Positions 1 through 5,477 of a stretch of 6,245 nt of DNA are shown one piece after another. The position numbers and the translations under genes are program-made. This DNA is from an uncultured Bacilli bacterium (lineage in GTDB: Bacteria; Bacillota_I; Bacilli_A; RF39; UBA660). Location: contig CANQZL010000095.1 in assembly GCA_947628325.1 (NCBI GenBank), positions 1 through 6,245 on the forward strand, read 5' to 3'. Positions within the stretch are counted from its first letter, which is position 1, and every line of letters starts with the position of its first letter. The notes under the pieces were generated by a model that was given only the letters and a program-made list of their open reading frames with translations, was not told the DNA's origin and did no database searches.

Positions 1-179
1 GATTCCATTATTACAGAAACATTATCTAATTTTAAATTTTTAATTCTATTAAGTAAATTAGAAAAATCATTAATAGAATGATTGACTTCGTATGGATTAA
101 TTAGAACTTCACCACAAGAACTAATTAAAGTGGCCATACTTTTTCCTTTAGCTACATCAATAGCTAAACAGTTGGGCAT
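1..179 (-). CDS. IS110-family transposase, N-terminal fragment (runs off the left edge)
   Basis: Reading the minus strand from the ATG at 179 gives 59 codons without a stop up to the window edge; the protein starts MPNCLAIDVAKGK and reaches VIME, followed by two bases (TC) that can only encode Ser. The AIDVAKG motif with Asp8 and the VIMES motif with Glu59 match the first two acidic residues of the RuvC-like DEDD domain of IS110/IS116/IS902 transposases, which are RNA-guided recombinases acting on DNA. Two in-frame starts lie further upstream (ATG at 188, GTG at 185). The ATG at 179 is preferred because AAGGA at 192-188 sits 8 nt before it, whereas the ATG at 188 overlaps that Shine-Dalgarno. 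The C-terminal Tnp20 domain with the catalytic Ser lies outside the window, so whether the gene is intact cannot be judged. Family assignment is firm; subgroup (IS110 or IS1111) is not decided. Confidence 0.88.
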   Translation of the reverse strand, partial: MPNCLAIDVAKGKSMATLISSCGEVLINPYEVNHSINDFSNLLNRIKNLKLDNVSVIME

Positions 180-187
180 AAGCACCA

Positions 188-192
188 TCCTT
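188..192 (-). promoter_or_regulatory. Ribosome binding site of the IS110 transposase
   Basis: AAGGA on the minus strand lies 8 nt before the ATG at 179. It overlaps the other in-frame ATG at 188, which argues for the downstream start. Confidence 0.6.
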
Positions 193-360
193 TCTTTTTT
201 ACGATTGAACTCTTTGTACCTCTTATTCCTCATCACGCTTGTTATATAAGATTAATAAATAATCCTCACATACTAAAACTAGGAAGATAAAAAGAAAAGA
301 GCTAGGCCGTCATTAATGTGGATACTAAACCCCTGATATAATTTGCCTAAACTCAATCGC
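190..360 (-). ncRNA. Candidate bridge RNA region of the IS110 element
   Basis: Known: IS110-group elements encode a structured bridge RNA of roughly 150-250 nt in the non-coding end upstream of the recombinase, on the same strand; it carries two loops that pair with target and donor DNA. Seen: about 170 nt of non-coding leader upstream of the transposase, on the correct strand, with possible structure. A 7-bp hairpin (one G-U pair) at 266-248 has arms AGGAUUA and UAAUCUU. A long-range pairing CGAUUGA (359-353) with UCAAUCG (208-202) could close the whole region. UAGGC and GCCUA can pair (349-345 with 307-303). The motif UUUAGUAU occurs twice (329-322 and 277-270). Each of these is short enough to occur by chance; position and strand are the main argument. 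Boundaries are approximate. Confidence 0.42.
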
Positions 361-363
361 ATA

Positions 364-395
364 AATTTTACTCATTTTTAAAAATGAGTAAAATT
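364..395. repeat. Perfect 32-bp palindrome
   Basis: The left arm at 364-379 (AATTTTACTCATTTTT) and the right arm at 380-395 (AAAAATGAGTAAAATT) are exact reverse complements with no spacer. It lies between the IS110 leader and the two divergent promoters. It may be an operator, an AT-rich bidirectional terminator left from the host region, or the structured target next to which the element inserted. It has little G+C in the stem and no clean U-run on either side, so it is not a typical intrinsic terminator. It falls on the predicted start point (about 389) of the minus-strand promoter. Confidence 0.85.
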
Positions 396-423
396 ATTAT
401 ACTAGTAAACAAATGATTTGCAA
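396..423 (-). promoter_or_regulatory. Minus-strand promoter reading into the IS110 leader
   Basis: On the minus strand, TTGCAA at 423-418 is followed after 16 bp by a consensus TATAAT at 401-396. Transcription would start near 389 and run through the palindrome and candidate bridge RNA into the transposase. The -10 is perfect; the -35 matches TTGACA at 4 of 6 positions. Confidence 0.6.
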
Positions 424-432
424 CTCCATCAA

Positions 433-462
433 TTTACTAATCAATATTATACGTGATATAAT
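433..462 (+). promoter_or_regulatory. Promoter of the cardiolipin synthase gene (extended -10)
   Basis: A -35-like TTTACT at 433-438 is followed after 18 bp by TATAAT at 457-462. The -10 is preceded by TG at 454-455, giving the extended -10 TGATATAAT. The expected start near 469 leaves a short leader before the strong ribosome binding site GGAGGTGAT at 480-488. Confidence 0.75.
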
Positions 463-491
463 AGCTATTAGAAAATTATGGAGGTGATTAT

Positions 492-1997
492 ATGTTAAAT
501 GCTATAAAGAGAGCTTTAATAGTTATTATTGGAGTTATTTTACAATTTGGATTTGCTATTATGATAAGATTATTCTTTTATAAATATTTAGGAATTATTA
601 CTTTAATTTATAGTGTTGCTAGTGTACTAATAGTACTTGGTATATTAAAAAATAGTACAAGACTTTCTAATGATGTACCTTGGATAATTTTAATATTAAT
701 ATTTCCTATATTTGGGACAATCTTGTTAATTACTTTAGGTAGGAATTATTCAAAAAATAAATTATTAAAAAATATTTTTAAATTTGAAAATAAATATAGT
801 AAGTATTTAATACAAGATGAAGGAATAAAAAAAGAAGTTGAAAAACAAGATTTAGATAATATTAAGTATTTAATGAATAGAACAAATTATTTTGTTAGTA
901 CGAATAATGAAGTTACATATTATAATTTTGGGGAAAAGTTTTATCCTGAATTAATAAAAGAATTAAATAAGGCAGAGAAATTTATATTTATGGAATATTT
1001 TATTGTTAATGAAGGAGTTATGTGGAATGGTATATTAGATATACTAAAAGAAAAGGCTGCTAAAGGGGTAGATGTTAGAATAATGTATGATGATATGGGA
1101 AGTATTGCAATGCTTTCTACTAATTATTCTAAACAATTAGCTAAGTTTAATATAAAGTGTATTCCATTTAATAAGTTAAGTCCTTTTAGAGGAATATTTA
1201 TGAATAATAGAGATCATCGTAAGATTACGGTTATTGATGGTAAAGTGGCTTTCTCTGGAGGAGTTAATTTAAGTGATGAATATATTAATGTTAATAGTAA
1301 ATTAGGGATATGGAAAGATAATGGTATTAAAATTGTTGGAGATGCTATTTGGAATTTAACAGTATTATTTTTAACTTTATGGAATGCTAATGTTAATGAA
1401 GATAAAGATATTAGTAAATTTAAGTATGATTTTGGTAATACGAAAAAAAATAATGGATTTGTTATTCCTTATGGAGTTGCTCCTTTGCATAGAGATTTAA
1501 TAGGAGAAGATGTTTATATTAATATGATAAATAGTGCTAAAAAATATTTATATATAATGACACCTTATTTAATAATTGATACTGATATGGTTAATTCTCT
1601 TTGTAGAGCAGCTAAAAGAGGAGTTGATGTTAGAATAATAGTACCAGGTATTCCTGATAAAAAAATTGTTTATACACAAACTAGTTCATTTTTTAGAGTA
1701 TTACATAATAACGGAGTTAAAATATTTAAATTTACTAAAGGATTTGTTCATTCGAAAGTTTTCTTATCTGATGATATAAGAGCTGTAGTAGGAACAATTA
1801 ATATGGATTATAGAAGTTTATATCTACATTTTGAAAATGGTATTTATATGGAAAATGTTAAAACTATAAAAGATGTATATAAAGATTTTGAAGAAACATT
1901 TAAAGATAGTAAAGAATTAAATGATAAGGATGTTAAAGTAGGATTTATTAAATCTATTTGGCAATCTATTTTAAGATTGTTTGCTCCATTATTTTAA
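492..1997 (+). CDS. cls: Cardiolipin synthase (phospholipase D family), full length
   Basis: This 501-residue membrane enzyme joins two phosphatidylglycerol molecules into cardiolipin and glycerol. Three hydrophobic segments sit at the N-terminus (about residues 8-28, 33-52 and 63-82). Two phospholipase D HKD motifs follow: His242-Lys244-Asp249 in HRKITVID, continuing into FSGGVN, and His420-Lys422-Asp427 in HSKVFLSD, continuing into GTINMDYRS. All catalytic residues are present and the length is normal for bacterial Cls (about 480-510), so the gene looks intact. The ATG is preceded 3 nt downstream of GGAGGTGAT (480-488), a near-perfect anti-Shine-Dalgarno match. It has its own promoter and terminator, so it is probably monocistronic. 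Cardiolipin affects sensitivity to cationic peptides in Gram-positives, which makes its nearness to a Bce module suggestive, but nothing in the sequence ties their regulation together. Confidence 0.95.
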   Translation: MLNAIKRALIVIIGVILQFGFAIMIRLFFYKYLGIITLIYSVASVLIVLGILKNSTRLSNDVPWIILILIFPIFGTILLITLGRNYSKNKLLKNIFKFENKYSKYLIQDEGIKKEVEKQDLDNIKYLMNRTNYFVSTNNEVTYYNFGEKFYPELIKELNKAEKFIFMEYFIVNEGVMWNGILDILKEKAAKGVDVRIMYDDMGSIAMLSTNYSKQLAKFNIKCIPFNKLSPFRGIFMNNRDHRKITVIDGKVAFSGGVNLSDEYINVNSKLGIWKDNGIKIVGDAIWNLTVLFLTLWNANVNEDKDISKFKYDFGNTKKNNGFVIPYGVAPLHRDLIGEDVYINMINSAKKYLYIMTPYLIIDTDMVNSLCRAAKRGVDVRIIVPGIPDKKIVYTQTSSFFRVLHNNGVKIFKFTKGFVHSKVFLSDDIRAVVGTINMDYRSLYLHFENGIYMENVKTIKDVYKDFEETFKDSKELNDKDVKVGFIKSIWQSILRLFAPLF

Positions 1998-2010
1998 TTA
2001 TTATTTAGAT

Positions 2011-2048
2011 AAGAAATATCATATAAGGATTTATATGGTATTTTTTAT
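2011..2048 (+). terminator. Intrinsic terminator after cls
   Basis: The arm AAATATCATATAA (2014-2026), loop GGAT and arm TTATATGGTATTT (2031-2043) form a 13-bp stem with one U-G pair, running into six T at 2041-2046. The stem is AT-rich, so its strength is uncertain, but its place 14 bases after the stop codon fits. Confidence 0.75.
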
Positions 2049-2050
2049 AA

Positions 2051-2089
2051 TTGAATAATTTTTTAATAACTTATAATAGACGTTATAAT
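2051..2089 (+). promoter_or_regulatory. Probable promoter of the membrane-protein gene
   Basis: Two TATAAT boxes occur, at 2072-2077 and 2084-2089. TTGAAT at 2051-2056 is a possible -35 for the first, but with a short 15-bp spacer; the second has only a weak TTTAAT at 2062-2067 (16 bp). Which is used cannot be decided. A promoter is needed here because a terminator separates this gene from cls. Confidence 0.5.
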
Positions 2090-2111
2090 TAAAATATGGT
2101 ATAAGAGATGT

Positions 2112-2118
2112 AGGAGGG
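2112..2118 (+). promoter_or_regulatory. Ribosome binding site supporting a GTG start
   Basis: AGGAGGG ends 6 nt before the GTG at 2125. It is the reason for accepting the non-ATG start; the first ATG codons in this frame fall well inside the second helix. Confidence 0.85.
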
Positions 2119-2124
2119 ATTTGT

Positions 2125-3522
2125 GTGAAAATATTTTCAATTACTTTAACTGTTTTATTTTTATTAATATTATTTATCTATTTACTTATTACATCTAATA
2201 GAGAAACGATAAAGAATGTATATTGTCTTATAACTAATATTATTACATTTATTATGTCTTTTTTGGTTACTAAATTAATAATTATGTTATTTGGTAATAA
2301 AATAGTAAGTAATATTAGTTCTATGATTAAGCAAGGATTAAAAATAACTAAGGAAGAATGGATAAAGGATAGTTCTATTGAATTAGTAACTAAGTTTTTA
2401 TCAACTATTGTTATTGGATTACTTGGGTTCTTTATATTATTTATAATACTTTATATTATAAATCATTTAATAAAGAGATTAATATTTAAAATAAATAAAA
2501 AAGAAGCTTATGGTAGATATAAATCTGAAAAGAAAAATAATAAATTTGTTAATATTCTTATTGGATTAGGATCTTTTATAATTATAACTTTTGCTTTTCT
2601 ATATCCAATAGGAACAGTATTTAAAATTGCTTTAGATGCAGCTCATAATGTGGAATATAATTTTTCATCTAATGTAGAACCATTATTCAAAAATCCAATT
2701 ATTAGAGTATATGCTAATAGTGGTAGTGAATATTTCTTTGACCAAGTAACTAATATAGAGGAAAAAGATATTGATATAAAGAATACGGGAGAATTAAGAA
2801 GTGTTGTTACAATGTTACTATCTGTAATAGATATGCAAAATACTAATCATATAAATAATGATGTTGGTAAAATTAAAGAAGAATTTAGTAAGACTTATTT
2901 AGCACCTATATTTATTAGTGAATTGTGTTCTAATGCAGCTACTAGATGGAAAAATAATCAACCATTTATGGGATATAGTATAGAGATACCAGATAATAGT
3001 AGTAAAGAACTATATATGGATTTACTAGATATTATGAGTAAATGGGAAAGAGAAGACTTATTAAAAGATATTGATACAATATTTGAATTCTATAATATAT
3101 TAAATAAATATGAAGTATTAAAAATAGAAAATACTAAAGAATTAATTAATGCTTTAACAAAAGAAGAATTTAATGAAGAAATATTCTTATGCTTATTTCA
3201 TAATGAAGACTTTAAATCAGTATTAGCATCATTTATGAACTATGGATTAAGAAGTATACTTGAACAATTTGATATAGATGTTGATGTTGAATATGTAGAA
3301 ACTGCTAAAATAATGAAAATGTCTGATGAAGATATTAAAAATGAAGCTAGAATATTTGCTTTAACAATAAAACAATTAGTAGATATTAGTGAAGCTATAG
3401 GGGAAAATATATCTAAAGAAGATTATAATAAAATAGTTAGTAATTTAAATGAAATAAAGGATAGTGAATTATTAAATAGTTCATTATACAAATTAATAAA
3501 TAGATTACTAAGAAGTGTATAG
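2125..3522 (+). CDS. Multi-pass membrane protein of unknown function, CvpA-like N-terminal layout
   Basis: I do not recognise a named family for this 465-residue protein. It begins with GTG, chosen because AGGAGGG (2112-2118) lies 6 nt upstream and no other in-frame start is as well placed. Four hydrophobic helices are visible at about residues 5-23, 33-57, 88-113 and 142-165. Their spacing, the long loop between helices 2 and 3, and the NILIGLGS segment opening helix 4 resemble CvpA-family membrane proteins; this is an inference from layout, not a strong motif match. The loop after helix 3 (about 114-141) is very rich in Lys and Arg and should be cytoplasmic. That puts the last 300 residues outside the membrane. 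That tail looks largely helical and acidic, with no catalytic motif I can identify. It has its own terminator and probably its own promoter, and is likely monocistronic. Confidence 0.85.
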   Translation: MKIFSITLTVLFLLILFIYLLITSNRETIKNVYCLITNIITFIMSFLVTKLIIMLFGNKIVSNISSMIKQGLKITKEEWIKDSSIELVTKFLSTIVIGLLGFFILFIILYIINHLIKRLIFKINKKEAYGRYKSEKKNNKFVNILIGLGSFIIITFAFLYPIGTVFKIALDAAHNVEYNFSSNVEPLFKNPIIRVYANSGSEYFFDQVTNIEEKDIDIKNTGELRSVVTMLLSVIDMQNTNHINNDVGKIKEEFSKTYLAPIFISELCSNAATRWKNNQPFMGYSIEIPDNSSKELYMDLLDIMSKWEREDLLKDIDTIFEFYNILNKYEVLKIENTKELINALTKEEFNEEIFLCLFHNEDFKSVLASFMNYGLRSILEQFDIDVDVEYVETAKIMKMSDEDIKNEARIFALTIKQLVDISEAIGENISKEDYNKIVSNLNEIKDSELLNSSLYKLINRLLRSV

Positions 3523-3528
3523 GTAATT

Positions 3529-3553
3529 AAGAAGACTTGGGAGTCTTCTTTTT
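3529..3553 (+). terminator. Intrinsic terminator after the membrane-protein gene
   Basis: A perfect 9-bp stem AAGAAGACT / AGTCTTCTT (3529-3537 and 3542-3550) with a TGGG tetraloop runs into a T-run at 3549-3553. It lies 6 bases after the stop codon. It separates the envelope genes from the Bce module. Confidence 0.92.
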
Positions 3554-3634
3554 AACTGAGAAATAATTAATATGATGATATATTTATAAATATAAAATTT
3601 AATAATAGTTAATGTAATTAATAGGATATCTTTA

Positions 3635-3648
3635 TTACAAAAATGTAA
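3635..3648. promoter_or_regulatory. Operator-like inverted repeat, Bce-type regulator site 1
   Basis: TTACAAAAATGTAA has the form TTACA-N4-TGTAA, which agrees with the TNACA-N4-TGTAA pattern I recall for BceR-like regulators. It differs at one position of 14 from the site in front of the transporter gene. Its centre lies about 30 bp upstream of the start of the -10 box at 3672, a position suited to activation. A lone half-site TGTAA lies further upstream at 3613-3617. Confidence 0.75.
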
Positions 3649-3671
3649 GATTAGAGGATATACTTTGGTAG

Positions 3672-3677
3672 TATAAT
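3672..3677 (+). promoter_or_regulatory. -10 box of the regulator-kinase operon
   Basis: A consensus TATAAT lies 24 bp upstream of the preferred start codon. No good -35 is present: at a 17-bp spacing the sequence is GATTAG. A weak -35 just below an operator is typical of an activator-dependent promoter. The expected start point is near 3684. Confidence 0.65.
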
Positions 3678-3691
3678 ATTAGTAGTAATTT

Positions 3692-3697
3692 GGTGAT
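3692..3697 (+). promoter_or_regulatory. Ribosome binding site that fixes the regulator start at 3702
   Basis: GGTGAT is complementary to the 5' part of the anti-Shine-Dalgarno and precedes the ATG at 3702. An in-frame TTG at 3690 overlaps it and has no binding site of its own, so the longer reading is unlikely. Confidence 0.7.
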
Positions 3698-3701
3698 ATA
3701 T

Positions 3702-4376
3702 ATGGGAAAAATTATGATAGTAGAAGATGATAAAATAATTAGTAATGAATTAAAAAAATTATTAGATAATAATGGTTATGAGACTAGTACTTTAAAAGAT
3801 TATAAAAATGCTTTAGAAGAAATAATAAATGAAAAACCAGATTTAATATTACTTGATATAAATATACCTTTTATAAATGGAGAAGTACTTTTACAAAGTT
3901 TAAGAAAAAAATCTAATATACCTGTAATTATGGTAACAAGTATTAATTCAGAAATAGATGAAGCATTATCAATTTCTTATGGAGCAGATGACTATATTAC
4001 TAAACCTTATAATCCAAATATTTTACTTTTAAGAATTGGAGCTGTATTAAAAAGAACTAAAACTAACTATGGGAGTATTCAAACTGAATTAACTTATAAA
4101 GATTTAAAATTTGATATACAAAAAGGTATAATAAAAAAAGATAATAATGAAATAGAACTTACAAAAAATGAAATGATTATCTTTTCATACTTATTGAATC
4201 ATCAAAATAAAATTGTAACTCGTGATGAACTTATGACAGCTTTATGGGATAATTCTGAATATGTTAATGAAAATGCTTTAACAGTAAATATTAGTAGACT
4301 TAGAAATAAATTAAAAGAAATTGGATATCCTGATGTCATAGATACAAGAAAAGGGATGGGGTATATTTTATTATGA
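3702..4376 (+). CDS. OmpR/PhoB-family response regulator, BceR-like
   Basis: This 224-residue cytoplasmic DNA-binding regulator is expected to be phosphorylated by the adjacent kinase. The receiver domain (about residues 1-120) has the acidic pair Asp9-Asp10 in VEDD, the phosphoacceptor Asp52 in LLDINIP, Thr79 in MVTS and Lys101 in TKPY, so all switch residues are present. A winged-helix output domain follows (about 128-224), with ELTKNE at its start, a recognition helix around ENALTVNISRLRNKL and a wing ending TRKGMGYILL. The BceR subtype is inferred from the neighbouring intramembrane-sensing kinase and Bce-type ABC transporter and from the TTACA-N4-TGTAA sites. The start at 3702 is preferred over an in-frame TTG at 3690, which would add MVIY: a GGTGAT ribosome site precedes 3702, and family members usually begin MxKI(M/L)IVEDD. 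The gene overlaps the kinase by 4 bp (ATGA). It is probably autoregulated through site 1. Confidence 0.93.
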   Translation: MGKIMIVEDDKIISNELKKLLDNNGYETSTLKDYKNALEEIINEKPDLILLDINIPFINGEVLLQSLRKKSNIPVIMVTSINSEIDEALSISYGADDYITKPYNPNILLLRIGAVLKRTKTNYGSIQTELTYKDLKFDIQKGIIKKDNNEIELTKNEMIIFSYLLNHQNKIVTRDELMTALWDNSEYVNENALTVNISRLRNKLKEIGYPDVIDTRKGMGYILL

Positions 4377-5392
4377 AGTTTAGTAAATATATAAAAGATA
4401 ACTTATATAAATTAATTATATTTGCTATTTGTTATATAATTAATTTATTGATATTTTGGGCTTTTAAAGTAGATAAATCTGTTATTATATCTTCATCATT
4501 TTTGTATATAATTTGTTTTTTACTCATTTTATTAATACCATATTTTAGAAAGAGAAAGTTTTATACTGACTTATTAGAAAATATTCGTGTACTTGATAAA
4601 AGTTATTTAGTTTTAGAAACATTAATGAAACCTGAATTTTATGAAGGAGAATTATTATACCAAGCTTTATATGAAATAAATAAATCTATGAATGAAAATG
4701 TAAGATTAATAGAAGAACATTTACAAGATTTTAAAGAATATATTGAAATGTGGATTCATGAAGTTAAAATTCCTTTATCAACTTTAGTATTAATGAGTAA
4801 TAACCATAAAGAACAATTTGATAAAAAAACAAAATTACAATTAAAGAGATTAGAAAATTATGTAGATCAAGTTCTTTATTATGCAAGAAGTGAAAATGCT
4901 GAGAAAGATTACTTAATTAAAGAAATTGACTTATCTAAGGTTATTAAGAATGTAGGTCTTAAAAATATGGATGAGTTATTAGAAAATAAGATAGATTATA
5001 TTGTGGGAAATGTTAAATATAAAGTATTAACTGATTCTAAATGGTTAGAATTTATTTTAGGACAAATAGTTAATAATAGTATTAAATATAAAAGAGATAT
5101 AGATAATTCTTATATAAAAATATCAGTTAAAGATGAAGATAATAAAACAATTCTAATAATAGAAGATAATGGAATAGGAATTAAAGATTCTGATTTAAAA
5201 CAAGTCTTTGATAAATCATTTACTGGAGAAAATGGTAGAAGTATTAGTAAATCTACGGGTATGGGATTGTTTATTGCTAAAAATATGTGTGAAAAATTAG
5301 GACATAAAATAGATATAGAATCTAAATATAATGAATATACAAAAGTATTAATAAAGTTTGCTAAGAATAAATATTATGATGTTTTAAAGTAA
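4373..5392 (+). CDS. Intramembrane-sensing histidine kinase, BceS-like
   Basis: This 339-residue membrane kinase phosphorylates the upstream regulator. Two N-terminal helices (about residues 13-31 and 36-57) are joined by only a few residues (around FKVDK), so there is no extracellular sensor domain; this is the hallmark of kinases that sense through a partner ABC transporter. The dimerisation and phosphoacceptor region holds His129 in MWIHEVKIPL. The ATPase domain has an N-box with Asn235 in QIVNNSIKY, G1 at DNGIGI (265-270), an F-box near VFDKSF (278-283) and G2 at STGMGLF (294-300). All catalytic boxes are intact and the length is normal for the BceS group. The ATG overlaps the regulator's TGA stop (ATGA, 4373-4376), which indicates translational coupling in one operon. 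No hairpin terminator follows, so some read-through to the transporter is possible. Confidence 0.93.
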   Translation: MKFSKYIKDNLYKLIIFAICYIINLLIFWAFKVDKSVIISSSFLYIICFLLILLIPYFRKRKFYTDLLENIRVLDKSYLVLETLMKPEFYEGELLYQALYEINKSMNENVRLIEEHLQDFKEYIEMWIHEVKIPLSTLVLMSNNHKEQFDKKTKLQLKRLENYVDQVLYYARSENAEKDYLIKEIDLSKVIKNVGLKNMDELLENKIDYIVGNVKYKVLTDSKWLEFILGQIVNNSIKYKRDIDNSYIKISVKDEDNKTILIIEDNGIGIKDSDLKQVFDKSFTGENGRSISKSTGMGLFIAKNMCEKLGHKIDIESKYNEYTKVLIKFAKNKYYDVLK

Positions 5393-5394
5393 TG

Positions 5395-5408
5395 TTACAA
5401 AATTGTAA
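5395..5408. promoter_or_regulatory. Operator-like inverted repeat, Bce-type regulator site 2
   Basis: TTACAAAATTGTAA (6-bp arms around AA) also fits TTACA-N4-TGTAA and matches site 1 at 13 of 14 positions. It begins 2 bases after the kinase stop codon. An extra half-site TGTAAT at 5414-5419 repeats, exactly 10 bp on, the TGTAAT at 5404-5409; such one-turn direct repeats are common in OmpR-family targets. Confidence 0.8.
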
Positions 5409-5428
5409 TACTCTGTAATATTAAAGAT

Positions 5429-5457
5429 GCGACAAAAAAGTTTTTTTGAATTATGAT
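5429..5457 (+). promoter_or_regulatory. Probable promoter of the ABC transporter operon
   Basis: A -35-like GCGACA (5429-5434, 4 of 6 matches) and a -10 TATGAT (5452-5457, 5 of 6) are 17 bp apart. The spacer is mostly a run of A, then GT and a run of T. The expected start near 5464 leaves only a very short leader before AAAGGAG (5465-5471). An alternative -10, TAATAT at 5416-5421 right after the operator, is weaker and has no -35. Confidence 0.5.
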
Positions 5458-5477
5458 GTTTACGAAAGGAGAAAAAT

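Larger units (their letters stand above)
1..395 (-). mobile_element. End of an IS110-family insertion sequence (outer boundary uncertain)
   Basis: The transposase start at 179 is preceded by about 200 bases that encode no protein and then by a cardiolipin synthase promoter that should belong to the host. One end of the insertion sequence must therefore lie between about 340 and 430. IS110 elements have no terminal inverted repeats and often make no target duplication, so the exact edge cannot be read from a single copy; the right limit given here is a guess at the far side of the palindrome. Positions 301-360 are clearly richer in G+C (25 of 60 bases) than the neighbouring host sequence, which fits a different origin. 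Confidence 0.55.

Noticed and set aside
183..188. Earlier in-frame starts (ATG at 188, GTG at 185) for the IS110 transposase
   Set aside because: Both overlap or directly abut the only Shine-Dalgarno-like sequence, which is correctly spaced for the ATG at 179.
334..342. Plus-strand TGATATAAT, the same extended -10 as in the cls promoter, pointing out of the element toward cls
   Set aside because: No acceptable -35 lies 16-18 bp upstream, and nothing would be read before the palindrome. It could fire weakly as an extended -10 promoter, but I cannot support it.
364..395. Palindrome as a standard intrinsic terminator
   Set aside because: The stem is almost entirely A-T, has no natural loop and no uninterrupted T-run follows on either strand, so I list it as a repeat only.
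3579..3594. Perfect 16-bp palindrome TATATTTATAAATATA between the terminator and the regulator operator
   Set aside because: It consists only of A and T in very AT-rich intergenic DNA, where such palindromes arise by chance; it resembles neither operator.
5433..5448. CAAAAAAG followed by TTTTTTTG as a terminator between the kinase and transporter genes
   Set aside because: The arms leave only a two-base centre and no G-C stem, so no stable hairpin forms; it is better read as a promoter spacer tract.
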